Positions 35,618 to 43,334 of a stretch of DNA of 52,119 nt are shown here, in pieces. Made by a program: the position numbers and the translations under genes. Numbering within the stretch: position 1 is the stretch's first letter; each line of letters starts with the position of its first letter. The notes beneath the pieces are model-generated. The model worked only from the letters and a program-made list of their open reading frames with translations, was not told the DNA's origin and did not search any database. Source of the DNA: Streptomyces carpinensis (lineage in GTDB: Bacteria > Actinomycetota > Actinomycetes > Streptomycetales > Streptomycetaceae); assembly GCF_002154505.1 (NCBI RefSeq), contig NZ_MUBM01000215.1, positions 1 to 52,119 on the forward strand, in the 5' to 3' direction.

Positions 35618-37102
35618 ATGAACGACGACATCCAGCCCGAGGGCTCGGCCGAGCACGAGTACGACCACGGGGCGCTCGGCGATGCCGAGTACGCGGAGTT
35701 CATGGAGCTCGCCGCGGAAGAGGGCTTCGACATCGAGGACGTCGAGGGCGCCATCGAGGCGGCCGGCCACGGGCCGCTGCCCGTCCTCGCCGTCGTCGGC
35801 CGTCCCAATGTCGGCAAGTCGACTCTGGTGAACCGCATCATCGGCCGCCGTGAGGCGGTCGTCGAGGACAAGCCGGGCGTCACCCGCGACCGCGTCACCT
35901 ACGAGGCCGAGTGGGCGGGCCGCCGCTTCAAGGTCGTCGACACCGGTGGCTGGGAGCAGGACGTCCTCGGCATCGACGCCTCCGTCGCCGCCCAGGCCGA
36001 GTACGCCATCGAGGCCGCCGACGCGGTCGTCTTCGTCGTCGACGCCAAGGTCGGCGCCACCGACACCGACGAGGCCGTCGTACGGCTGCTGCGCAAGGCC
36101 GGCAAGCCGGTGGTGCTGTGCGCCAACAAGGTGGACGGCCCGAGCGGCGAGGCCGACGCGGCCTACCTGTGGAGCCTCGGCCTCGGCGAACCGCACCCCG
36201 TCTCGGCGCTGCACGGCCGAGGCACCGGCGACATGCTGGACGCCGTGCTGGAGGTGCTGCCGGACGCCCCGCGCGAGACCTTCGGCGGGAGCGGTATCGG
36301 CGGCCCGCGCCGGATCGCCCTGATCGGCCGCCCCAACGTCGGCAAGTCCTCCCTGCTGAACAAGGTGGCGGGCGAGGAGCGCGTCGTCGTCAACGAGCTC
36401 GCGGGCACCACCCGCGACCCGGTCGACGAGCTGATCGAACTGGGTGGCGTGACCTGGAAGTTCGTCGACACGGCGGGTATCCGCAAGCGCGTCCACCTGC
36501 AGCAGGGCGCCGACTACTACGCCTCCCTGCGCACCGCGGCCGCGGTGGAGAAGGCGGAGGTCGCCGTCATCCTGATCGACGCCTCCGAGAACATCTCCGT
36601 GCAGGACCAGCGGATCGTCACCATGGCCGTCGAGGCGGGCCGCGCGATGGTCATCGCCTACAACAAGTGGGACACCCTCGACGAGGAGCGCCGCTACTAC
36701 CTGGAGCGGGAGATCGAGACGGAGCTGGGCCAGGTCGCGTGGGCCCCGCGTGTGAACGTCTCGGCGCGCACCGGACGGCACATGGAGAAGCTGGTCCCGG
36801 CCATCGAGACGGCCCTGGCCGGCTGGGAGACCCGGGTGCCGACCGGCCGCCTCAACGCCTTCCTGGGCGAGCTGGTCTCCGCCCACCCGCACCCGATCCG
36901 GGGCGGAAAGCAGCCGCGCATCCTCTTCGGCACCCAGGCCGGCACCAAGCCGCCGCGGTTCGTCCTGTTCGCCTCCGGCTTCATCGAGGCGGGCTACCGG
37001 CGGTTCATCGAGCGCCGGCTGCGTGAGGAGTTCGGCTTCGACGGCACGCCGATCCACATCTCGGTACGGGTGCGCGAGAAGCGCGGCTCGAAGAAGAAGT
37101 AG
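35618..37102 (+). CDS. der: Ribosome biogenesis GTPase Der (EngA)
   Basis: 494 residues from ATG 35618 with GAGG about 11 bases upstream; a GTG at 35558 is in frame but makes an atypical N-terminus. After an acidic 50-residue lead come two GTPase domains: GRPNVGKSTLVNRI, DTGGWE, NKVD, then GRPNVGKSSLLNKV, DTAGIRKR, NKWD. A C-terminal KH-like domain follows (IETALAGWETRVPTGRLNAF, FVLFASGF, HISVRVREKRG). It acts in 50S subunit assembly. A strong bidirectional terminator follows. Confidence 0.95.
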   Translation: MNDDIQPEGSAEHEYDHGALGDAEYAEFMELAAEEGFDIEDVEGAIEAAGHGPLPVLAVVGRPNVGKSTLVNRIIGRREAVVEDKPGVTRDRVTYEAEWAGRRFKVVDTGGWEQDVLGIDASVAAQAEYAIEAADAVVFVVDAKVGATDTDEAVVRLLRKAGKPVVLCANKVDGPSGEADAAYLWSLGLGEPHPVSALHGRGTGDMLDAVLEVLPDAPRETFGGSGIGGPRRIALIGRPNVGKSSLLNKVAGEERVVVNELAGTTRDPVDELIELGGVTWKFVDTAGIRKRVHLQQGADYYASLRTAAAVEKAEVAVILIDASENISVQDQRIVTMAVEAGRAMVIAYNKWDTLDEERRYYLEREIETELGQVAWAPRVNVSARTGRHMEKLVPAIETALAGWETRVPTGRLNAFLGELVSAHPHPIRGGKQPRILFGTQAGTKPPRFVLFASGFIEAGYRRFIERRLREEFGFDGTPIHISVRVREKRGSKKK

Positions 37103-37147
37103 CGGCCCGGGGAGGCGCGGGGGACCCGGAGAGCCGGCAGAGACAGA

Positions 37148-37183
37148 GGAAGGGCGGCCCCTGTCAGGGTGGGCCGCCCTTCC
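37148..37183. terminator. Bidirectional terminator after der
   Basis: A perfect 13-bp stem (37148-37160 with 37171-37183) and 10-base loop between the convergent der and hypothetical genes. Confidence 0.88.
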
Positions 37184-37205
37184 GGTCCGTGGACCTCTGT
37201 GTGTC

Positions 37206-37580
37206 TCACAGGCCGCGGCGCGGGGCGGGCGGCAGCGCCGCCGGGACGGGATGCGTCCCGGTCTCCTGCCGCCGGATCGTGCCCACGCGCTGCCACTGCG
37301 CCTGCTGCTGGCCGGTGCCGTGCCGTGTGCTGTAGGCCCCGGCGCTGTAGGCGATGTACGCCTGGGAACCCGTACTGTGCGAGAGGTGCCCGAACGCGAC
37401 GAAGCCGAGATCCTCCTCGCCGCTGCGGTCACCCGGCAGCGCACGGTAGGACTTGACGTACTCGGCGTAGAGCGCGTCGTAGATCGGCGTGGCCGATGGG
37501 CCGCCATGGGGGTCGTGGACCGGCCGCGGGGACCGGATCGGCGGGTAGGACTGGCGGCGGGGAACGTCGTATGCGTGCAC
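37206..37580 (-). CDS. Conserved Streptomyces-type protein of unknown function
   Basis: 124 residues, start GTG at 37578-37580 with TTTGGAGAT close upstream. Pro/Arg-rich ends flank a tyrosine-rich centre (PIYDALYAEYVKSYRALPGD, EEDLGFVAFGHLSHST, AYIAYSAGAYSTRHG). There is no signal peptide or membrane segment. I do not recognise a domain. It lies 43 bp after, and on the same strand as, the next unknown gene, so the two may be cotranscribed. Confidence 0.75.
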   Translation of the reverse strand: MHAYDVPRRQSYPPIRSPRPVHDPHGGPSATPIYDALYAEYVKSYRALPGDRSGEEDLGFVAFGHLSHSTGSQAYIAYSAGAYSTRHGTGQQQAQWQRVGTIRRQETGTHPVPAALPPAPRRGL

Positions 37581-37623
37581 GTATCTCCAAACGACCCCGG
37601 ACCGGAAGAGATGCGGCTCAGGC

Positions 37624-38442
37624 TCAGGTACCGGCCAGCGGCAGGGTGGCCGCCACCAGCCGGCCCGCGGCCGCGGCCTTGTCCAGGGCGTCGCGCAGCA
37701 GGTCCTCGCGCGGCTGGCGTCCGATGGAACCGACCGGCGCCGCGAACAGGAGCACCTGCTGGTGCTTGTTGGCGGCCGCCCGCCAGCCGTCGCTGACCTG
37801 GAGCGGTTGGTGCGCCTGCCACCAGGCCGTCGGCTGGCCGCCGCCGGCGCCGGGCTGCAGGACGGCGTGCAGCTGGCCCATGGCCAGCAGCACCGACCAT
37901 CCGTGCAGCACGGGCGGCACGGAGTCGAGGTCGGCCACCGGGCGGTAGCCCTGCTCGAGGAGCAGCGTCAGGAAGTCGTCGCCGGGGCCCATCGTGCCCG
38001 GACGCACGATGGGCGCGGTCGGCTCGACGACCAGGGCGGGGTGCAACTCCCCGGCGATCAGGACCAGTCCGCTGGTCACCCCGAGCACGGCCTGCTCGGG
38101 CACCGGCCTGTGCTGCTCGCCGTACTGCGGTACGCCCTGCGCGGGCACCCCGCCGGAGACGCCCGCGTCGGCGTTGATGGAGCGGACCGCGCCTCGCAGC
38201 TGTTCCTCGGTGACCTGGACGACCTGCGAGGGCAGGCAGGTGGCGTGGGCGAAGGCGAGGACGGCGGTCTCGTCCCCGACGAACAGCACGGTGCTGGTGC
38301 GCTCCTGTTCGGAGTCGCCGGGGGTGCGGCAGGACGTGCAGTCGTAACTGCCCGGGGCGTTCTCTCCGGTGAGCAGCCGGTCGGCTTCTTCGTCGCCGAT
38401 CTCGGCGCGTACGGCGTCGCTGACGTCGAGCATGCGCGGCAC
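37624..38442 (-). CDS. Conserved Streptomyces-type protein of unknown function with Cys pair
   Basis: 272 residues from the GTG at 38440-38442, which has GAGGGAG six bases upstream; an ATG nine bases downstream is the alternative. The N-terminal part has MLDVSDAVRAEIGDEEADRL and a CxxC-like knuckle (SYDCTSCRTPGD) with a later Cys (FAHATCLPSQ), possibly a zinc site. The rest is predicted mixed alpha/beta with VLIAGELHPALVVEPTAPIV and GWSVLLAMGQLHAVLQPGAG. Function unknown. The 530-bp region upstream is empty of genes. Confidence 0.78.
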   Translation of the reverse strand: MPRMLDVSDAVRAEIGDEEADRLLTGENAPGSYDCTSCRTPGDSEQERTSTVLFVGDETAVLAFAHATCLPSQVVQVTEEQLRGAVRSINADAGVSGGVPAQGVPQYGEQHRPVPEQAVLGVTSGLVLIAGELHPALVVEPTAPIVRPGTMGPGDDFLTLLLEQGYRPVADLDSVPPVLHGWSVLLAMGQLHAVLQPGAGGGQPTAWWQAHQPLQVSDGWRAAANKHQQVLLFAAPVGSIGRQPREDLLRDALDKAAAAGRLVAATLPLAGT

Positions 38443-38972
38443 GGGTGGCTCCCTCGGGATGCGGTGCGTGGCGGGACCGGGTGGCTCCCGGCCCGGGAAC
38501 CGGGAGGGCCCCCGGCTCATGAAGAAGACAACGGACGATCTGTGGCGGGAGTCACGCCCTCCGGCATACGGAATCGATCCATCCTGCGCACACGGTCACG
38601 ACAGGTGCGGAATCCGGCACTCAACGTCAACTCGCCAAAAGTCAAGGGGTGTTGACGGGGTGAAGTGAGTCACAGAGTGACCGTGGTCCTGGTCGACAAA
38701 TCAGGAAATCAGCGAATGAAGTGGGTGGCCGAAAAAAGACGGTACCCCTGGTAACCGGCAACTGGCCTGCCAGAACAGCCGATTGGTTGATCCCCGCTCG
38801 TCATGCTCCCTACATTCCTCGGCCGAGTGCACAGAGCACCGCCCGGGTACGTCCGCCGACCGCACCACCCAGCACGACCCCGACCGGCGGGCGGGGCGAG
38901 CACGCCGACCGCGTCCATGCGCGTGAGGTGCGCCGCGCCATGGGGGACCCCGGGTCCTTCGAGAGGATCTCC
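38443..38972. other. Intergenic region upstream of Rpf-LysM gene
   Basis: 530 bp without a credible gene, with lower GC than its neighbours. It holds the dyad GTCACAGAGTGAC (38669-38681), an A-run at 38731-38736 and a GGACCC-C-GGGTCC palindrome (38945-38957) just before the ribosome binding site. It should carry the promoters of both divergent genes and a long 5' leader. Confidence 0.5.
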
Positions 38973-39692
38973 ATGTCCGAATGTGCCGATACCTACGCCG
39001 CTTCCCACGTCTCACACGCCGACACCAAGCGCGACGGCGCCCGTAGGGCCCGGACGACGGCAGCCCTCGCCGGGGCGGCTCTGCTCGCCCCCCTCGGCCT
39101 GCTCGCCGCGTCCGGCGAGGCCCGGGCGGCGGACGGCGGGGTGTGGGACCGCATCGCACAGTGCGAGAGCGGCGGCAACTGGCACATCAACACCGGCAAC
39201 GGCTACTACGGGGGGCTTCAGTTCGCCGCCGGCACCTGGCGTGCCTACGGCGGCACGGCCTACGCGCCCACCGCCGACCAGGCCTCACGGGCCCAGCAGA
39301 TCGCCGTCGCCACCCGGGTCCAGCAGGCCCAGGGGTGGGGCGCGTGGCCGGTCTGCTCGGCCCGGGCCGGAGCGTCCGGCGGCGCGCCGGCCTCGGGCCC
39401 GGCCGGGGCCGGGTCGGCGCACAGGACGCAGAAGGCCGACAAGCTCCGCTCGTCCTACGAGTCGGCACACGGGTCGGTTCAGCGGAACCGGCAGAACGCG
39501 GCGCCGGCACGCGAGACCGGGCATGCGGACCGCGGCGCCGCACGCGGTACGTACACCGTCCGCGCGGGCGACACCCTGAGCGGCATCGCCGCCCGGCAGG
39601 GCGCCACCTGGCAACGGCTCTACGACCTCAACAAGTCCGTCGTCGGCGGCGACCCCGACCTGATCGTGCCCGGGCAGCGCCTCGCCCTCTGA
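38973..39692 (+). CDS. Secreted Rpf-like transglycosylase with LysM domain
   Basis: 239 residues, start ATG 38973 with AGAGGA about 6 bases upstream. A signal peptide (residues 1-52; hydrophobic core TAALAGAALLAPLGLLAASG, cleavage near ARA-AD) precedes the Rpf/transglycosylase-like domain: WDRIAQCESGGNWHINTG with the catalytic Glu, GGLQFAAGTWRAYGG and GWGAWPVCSA. A Ser/Ala/Arg linker leads to a C-terminal LysM (YTVRAGDTLSGIAARQGATW, DLIVPGQRLAL). It is a resuscitation-promoting-factor type muralytic enzyme that binds peptidoglycan and probably acts at germination or growth. Confidence 0.92.
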   Translation: MSECADTYAASHVSHADTKRDGARRARTTAALAGAALLAPLGLLAASGEARAADGGVWDRIAQCESGGNWHINTGNGYYGGLQFAAGTWRAYGGTAYAPTADQASRAQQIAVATRVQQAQGWGAWPVCSARAGASGGAPASGPAGAGSAHRTQKADKLRSSYESAHGSVQRNRQNAAPARETGHADRGAARGTYTVRAGDTLSGIAARQGATWQRLYDLNKSVVGGDPDLIVPGQRLAL

Positions 39693-39720
39693 GCCACCGC
39701 CCGTTCCAGGGGGACGCTCG

Positions 39721-39776
39721 GCACGACGCACGACGCACGACGCACGACGCACGACGCACGACGCACGACGCACGAC
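39721..39776 (+). repeat. Eight tandem copies of GCACGAC
   Basis: Eight perfect 7-bp copies run from 39721 to 39776, followed by a degenerate ninth (GCATCAC, 39777-39783). The array sits 29 bases after the Rpf-LysM stop, upstream of its terminator. Confidence 0.97.
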
Positions 39777-39803
39777 GCATCACGCGCCGCGGCCCCACGC
39801 GCA

Positions 39804-39837
39804 CGGCCCCGTCCGGTCCATCGACCGGGCGGGGCCG
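39804..39837 (+). terminator. Rpf-LysM gene terminator
   Basis: A 14-bp stem (39804-39817 with 39824-39837) containing one G-U pair, with a 6-base loop. Confidence 0.75.
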
Positions 39838-40144
39838 TCGCTGCGAATGCCTGCGCCGTCACGGGCTTCGCGGACCGGCGCGGAATGGGGCCTGGAATGC
39901 TCTTCCGCGGCTGCCGACGACGGGGTCGCAGCCGTTGTCACCATTGCTTTCCGTGGGGTTTTCCGGACGCCGTCCGGGCCGCCGGAAATTGCGTTCGAAT
40001 ACGTGCGGATGACAAACGGAACCGTCCTTGAGGGTGAAGGAGTTACTCCGTCCGGCCGTCGTGATCCTGTGACAGAAATGTGACAGGAGTGACGTCGGTG
40101 ACTGCTGCAGCCATCGTGGGCTTCCGCGGCCGGGGCCGGACGCC

Positions 40145-40150
40145 TAGCGT
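40145..40150 (+). promoter_or_regulatory. Candidate -10 box for leaderless I78 gene
   Basis: TAGCGT is followed by six bases and the ATG at 40157. No Shine-Dalgarno sequence is present. Confidence 0.4.
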
Positions 40151-40156
40151 GGCCGT

Positions 40157-40372
40157 ATGGCACCGATTCCCACTCCGCCCGCGGAGCCTCAGGACAATCC
40201 GGAGACATACGTCGGCCTGGAAGCCGGGCGGGCCGAGCGAGTCGCGCGTGAACGCGGCTGGTCCACGGTCCGGTCGCTGGCGCCGGGCACGATCATCACC
40301 ATGGAGTACCGGTTCGGGCGGCTGAACTTCGAGGTGGAGGACGGCCGGGTGGCCCGCGCCTGGAAGGGCTGA
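40157..40372 (+). CDS. Peptidase inhibitor I78-family protein
   Basis: 71 residues. The pattern ERGWSTVRSLAPGTIITMEY, then RFGRLNFEVEDGRV, matches the I78 inhibitor fold (potato-inhibitor-like, with the conserved W..VR.L.PG...T.EYR..RLN spacing). Unlike many members it has no signal peptide or Cys pair, so a cytoplasmic role is likely. A leaderless start is inferred from TAGCGT six bases before the ATG. Paired GTGAC repeats lie about 65-90 bases upstream. Confidence 0.8.
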   Translation: MAPIPTPPAEPQDNPETYVGLEAGRAERVARERGWSTVRSLAPGTIITMEYRFGRLNFEVEDGRVARAWKG

Positions 40373-40395
40373 CCCACCGGCCCGAACCGTCGTCC

Positions 40396-40453
40396 AGGGT
40401 CTTTCGTTCGGATCTGGCCCCGCGAGCAGGGCGTGATCCGAACGAGAGGTCCT
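40396..40453. repeat. Palindromic element / terminator after I78 gene
   Basis: Arms 40396-40414 and 40435-40453 are inverted with 3 mismatches in 19 (TTTCGTTCGGATC core), loop 20 bases. It lies between the convergent I78 and PAP2 genes. Confidence 0.7.
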
Positions 40454-40496
40454 AGGTGTACTCGCTGACGCCGCGGGGCCCGCCCTCCGGGCGGAG

Positions 40497-40520
40497 GACG
40501 GGAGTTCGACGACAGGACCT
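40497..40520. repeat. Solo arm of the 13263-type palindromic element
   Basis: Matches the right arm at 13308-13331 in 23 of 24 positions, but its expected inverted left partner is absent apart from AGGTCCT at 40447-40453. It lies just downstream of the PAP2 stop. Confidence 0.75.
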
Positions 40521-40522
40521 AC

Positions 40523-41548
40523 CTAGGGGCGGGCCGCCGAGGTCGTGCCGCGGGGCACGCGCTCGGGGTGCGGCGGGCGGCGACTGCCGGTCGGGGTGAC
40601 CGCTGGGCGCTCCGAGCGCGTCAGATGCGGGCGGGCCGCAGCGAGATGGGCCGCGGTCCGGGACGACGAGCGGCTCGCACCGACGGTCTCGCGGGCCGCG
40701 GGGGCCTCGTCCGCGGCGGTGGCCCGTGGATTGAGCAGTACGGGCGAACCCACGGGAGCGGCCGGTACGGGCACCGGGGCGCGGCGGCCACGACGGGCGC
40801 GCCACAGGTCGCGCAGGTCGAAGAGCGCCGTCTCGACCCTGGCGATCAGTGGCTCGAACCACGGCAGCGCCAGCATGATCAGCAGACCGGCCGCCCAGCC
40901 GAGGAGCACGTCGCTGAGCCAGTGCGTCCCCAGGTAGACGGTGGTGAGGCCGACCCCGAGCGCGGTCACCGCGGACAGCGCGGAAAGCCAGCGGCGCGCT
41001 CTCGGGGTGGAGGCCAGATAGGCCAGAATGCCCCAGGTCACCACGGCGTTGGCGGTGTGGCCGCTGGGAAATATATCGCCGCCCAGACCCATCTCGTTGG
41101 AGCCGATGACGGTGGCGTAGTGCGGTCCGAGGCGTCCCATGCCGAGCTTCGCGGCGCCGACCGTGATGTTCAGCAGCAGCAGTGAGGCCGCGAGGGTGAG
41201 CAGCGGGCGCAGGGTGTGCTGCCGCCAGGAGCGCCAGCCCAGCCAGGCGGCGACCATCACGGCGGTGGGGCCGCGCTGGCCCAGCACCACGTAGTAGTCG
41301 AGGAAGGCGTGGATCTGCGGCCACTGCTGGTACGGCCGGAAGAACATGACCTGCCAGTCCAGTCGGACCAGCCAGGAGGTGGTCACCACGGCCCAGACGA
41401 TCGCCAGGTAGAAGGCCAGGGTCGCCGAGAAGAGCACGACCCGGTGCCTGCTCATTCTCGGCATGTCGATGTGCGCCGGCCGTTGCGGCTCACGGTCCAG
41501 CCTGGTGAACACCCGGTCCAGGCGGGTGAGGGTTCCTTCGGTACGCAC
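40523..41548 (-). CDS. PAP2-family membrane phosphatase
   Basis: 341 residues with about six membrane segments in residues 35-235 and a long Pro/Arg/Ala-rich cytoplasmic tail. The phosphatase signature is present as KLGMGRLGPHYA, GGDIFPSGHTANAVVTWG and YLGTHWLSDVLLGW (His nucleophile and Asp). It likely dephosphorylates a lipid phosphate such as undecaprenyl pyrophosphate or phosphatidate. The first motif departs from the usual KxxxxxxRP in having Gly before Pro. The GTG at 41546-41548 has a TAACGT box seven bases upstream and no ribosome binding site. Confidence 0.88.
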   Translation of the reverse strand: MRTEGTLTRLDRVFTRLDREPQRPAHIDMPRMSRHRVVLFSATLAFYLAIVWAVVTTSWLVRLDWQVMFFRPYQQWPQIHAFLDYYVVLGQRGPTAVMVAAWLGWRSWRQHTLRPLLTLAASLLLLNITVGAAKLGMGRLGPHYATVIGSNEMGLGGDIFPSGHTANAVVTWGILAYLASTPRARRWLSALSAVTALGVGLTTVYLGTHWLSDVLLGWAAGLLIMLALPWFEPLIARVETALFDLRDLWRARRGRRAPVPVPAAPVGSPVLLNPRATAADEAPAARETVGASRSSSRTAAHLAAARPHLTRSERPAVTPTGSRRPPHPERVPRGTTSAARP

Positions 41549-41555
41549 CTAATCG

Positions 41556-41561
41556 ACGTTA
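41556..41561 (-). promoter_or_regulatory. Candidate -10 box for leaderless PAP2 gene
   Basis: TAACGT on the minus strand lies seven bases before the GTG start. No -35 is recognisable. Confidence 0.4.
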
Positions 41562-41816
41562 CAGCGAGTGAGGTCACTTCCCGGACGAATCACGGGGTTT
41601 GTGATGACGATGTGATGTGGGATTGCTCTCAACGGGGCTTTATTTCCACGGATTCCGCAATCCGGTCCACTTCCGGCTGACAATCTCTTTGATCATTCCA
41701 AGAGTTGCTTATACGGCCCTTATGAATTCGTTAACCGGAAGCTCGGATGTAATTATCCGTGTGCTCATCGGACGACTGCGCCATCGGTGGGTGATCGGGA
41801 GTCGGTGATCGTCCGG

Positions 41817-43073
41817 TCACGGGGGACCGGAGCCGTTGAGCCAGAACGCTCCGTAGATCGCCGAGGCCACCGCGACCACGCCGACCACCAGCACCGACCG
41901 GGAGACGCGTGCCCGGGCGAGGGCAAGGGCGAGCGGCAGCAGCAGGGGGAAGGCGGGCAGCAGCAGGCGCGGCTTGGACCCGAAGTAGCTCGAGGCGCAC
42001 AGGGCGAGCGCGGTGACGACGCCCGAGTACGCCAGCAGCGGCAGCGGCTGTCCCTGCCGTACGCCGATGACGTACAGCCAGATCACAAGGGCCACCCCGG
42101 CGATCAGCCCGAGCCCCGCCAGGGCCGAGGGGAACGACGTGAACTTGTCGGCGACGAAGCGGCCGAAGGCGTACCCGCCGTCGAAGCCGTTGCGCCAGCC
42201 GGCCTGCACGTCGAGATAGCCGAGCGGGCCCCCGCCGGTGCGGTGGCCGACCCACAGGACGTAGCCGGCCGCGCCGAGCGGGGCGAGCAGCACGCCGATG
42301 AGGAGACGGGAGGGCGCGCGTCCGCTGACGGCGGAGGCGGGTGCCGCCTGCCGTGCGCCGTCCTTCACGGCCGCGCTCCGGCTGCGCACGAACGAGGTAA
42401 CGGCCGCCGCCCACACCGCCGCGGCCACGGCGAGCCCGACCGGCCGGGTCAGCCCCGCCAGCAGGGCCAGGCCGCCCGCGGTCACCCAGCGGCCGGTCAG
42501 CACGCAGTACAGCGACCAGGCGGCGAGCGCGGTGAACAGCGACTCGCTGTACGCCATCGACTGCACGATCCCGACCGGCAGCACCGCCCACAGCAGCACC
42601 GCGCAGACTCCGGCTGCCCGCCCGTCTCCCGCCGCCGCCCTGCCAGGGCCGCGCTCCGCGCCCTCTTCTCTTCGCCCGTACACGTGATCGACCACCGCGA
42701 AGATCCCCCAGGCCGCGGCGAGGGAGGCGAGCAGGCTCACCACGAAGCCGGCGCCGGCGTACGACAGCGGGCTCACCGCGGCGAGCAGCCGCTCCAGCCA
42801 CGGCAGCAGTGGGAAGAAGGCCAGGTCGGAGTGGACGTCGCCGTTCGGCAGGCGCACCTCGTAGCCGTAGCCGCCTCCGGCGACCCTGGCGTACCAGAGG
42901 GAGTCCCAGCGGGCGGCCAGCAGGGTGTACGCGCTCTTGCCGCGCGCGGCGCTCCAGACGGCCAGGGTCACCAGGCCCAGGGCGCGGACGGCCGCGTACC
43001 CGAGGAGCGCCGGGGCGGCCCGGCGCAGGGCCGTGGGACGGGCCACCGCCACGCGCGTTGCAAGATCGGTCAC
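41817..43073 (-). CDS. PIG-V-like mannosyltransferase (GT-C membrane protein)
   Basis: 418 residues from the GTG at 43071-43073. About ten hydrophobic segments. Conserved-looking features: ARWDSLWYARVAGGGYGYE with the acidic WDS of GT-C enzymes, DLAFFPLLPWLER, QSMAYSESLFTALAAWSLY and LAGLTRPVGLAVA, together resembling the PIG-V (GPI mannosyltransferase II) family. In Streptomyces a polyprenol-phosphate-mannose-dependent role in protein or lipid mannosylation is plausible but not shown. A GATAAT box lies 7 bases before the start, implying a leaderless mRNA. It is divergent from the MFS gene. Confidence 0.82.
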   Translation of the reverse strand: MTDLATRVAVARPTALRRAAPALLGYAAVRALGLVTLAVWSAARGKSAYTLLAARWDSLWYARVAGGGYGYEVRLPNGDVHSDLAFFPLLPWLERLLAAVSPLSYAGAGFVVSLLASLAAAWGIFAVVDHVYGRREEGAERGPGRAAAGDGRAAGVCAVLLWAVLPVGIVQSMAYSESLFTALAAWSLYCVLTGRWVTAGGLALLAGLTRPVGLAVAAAVWAAAVTSFVRSRSAAVKDGARQAAPASAVSGRAPSRLLIGVLLAPLGAAGYVLWVGHRTGGGPLGYLDVQAGWRNGFDGGYAFGRFVADKFTSFPSALAGLGLIAGVALVIWLYVIGVRQGQPLPLLAYSGVVTALALCASSYFGSKPRLLLPAFPLLLPLALALARARVSRSVLVVGVVAVASAIYGAFWLNGSGPP

Positions 43074-43080
43074 GGGCTCG

Positions 43081-43086
43081 ATTATC
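43081..43086 (-). promoter_or_regulatory. Candidate -10 box for leaderless mannosyltransferase gene
   Basis: GATAAT on the minus strand, seven bases before the GTG start; the best -10 match among the leaderless candidates. Confidence 0.5.
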
Positions 43087-43200
43087 GACCGGCCGAGCGG
43101 CGGGGCGGACAATCGGGGGCGGGGAGGCCGATGAAGGAGTGGCGTACGCCACACGGGTTGCCCGCAGAGTCTGAGAGCTGGGCCACGCGCCATCGCAGCC

Positions 43201-43222
43201 GACTCGCGTACGCTGACGAGTC
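43201..43222. promoter_or_regulatory. Inverted repeat upstream of MFS gene
   Basis: GACTCG (43201-43206) and CGAGTC (43217-43222) form a perfect 6-bp dyad with a 10-bp spacer, 113 bases before the exporter start. It is a candidate repressor operator; no regulator gene is adjacent. Confidence 0.35.
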
Positions 43223-43334
43223 ACTCGCACGTCGTTGCACGGGCCGGGGACCGCCGCTCCTCTCCGGCCGAGCCCTGGGGAGTCCCCACCCCACGGGCCC
43301 GCCGACGGCGAGGGTTCATCTGGGAGGTACGTAC

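Larger units (their letters stand above)
39693..40156. other. Intergenic region between Rpf-LysM and I78 genes
   Basis: 464 bp. It holds the 7-bp tandem array (39721-39776), a terminator (39804-39837), an unusually GC-poor stretch around 39940-40080, and GTGAC half-sites at 40069, 40080 and 40089. No gene is convincing. Confidence 0.5.

Noticed and set aside
38664..38681. AGTGAGTCAC / GTCACAGAGTGAC as a BldD box
   Set aside because: Half-site spacing differs from the BldD consensus; an MtrA-like reading is at least as good and is recorded as a finding.
38443..38972. c-di-AMP (ydaO) riboswitch upstream of the Rpf-LysM gene
   Set aside because: Such riboswitches precede some actinobacterial rpf genes, and GGGGGACCC is present near 38943, but I could not find the other conserved blocks or the expected long paired architecture. 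A covariance-model scan would decide.
39847..40083. A 78-codon frame between the Rpf-LysM and I78 genes
   Set aside because: Weak third-position GC, no ribosome binding site and no recognisable sequence; the region looks regulatory.
41617..41808. A 63-codon frame in the AT-richer patch
   Set aside because: No ribosome binding site, codon use unlike Streptomyces genes, overlaps no conserved motif.
41787..43334. A long plus-strand frame continuing upstream of the MFS gene through the mannosyltransferase region
   Set aside because: It is antisense to a clear membrane protein; the MFS start at 43335 has the ribosome binding site and conserved N-terminus.
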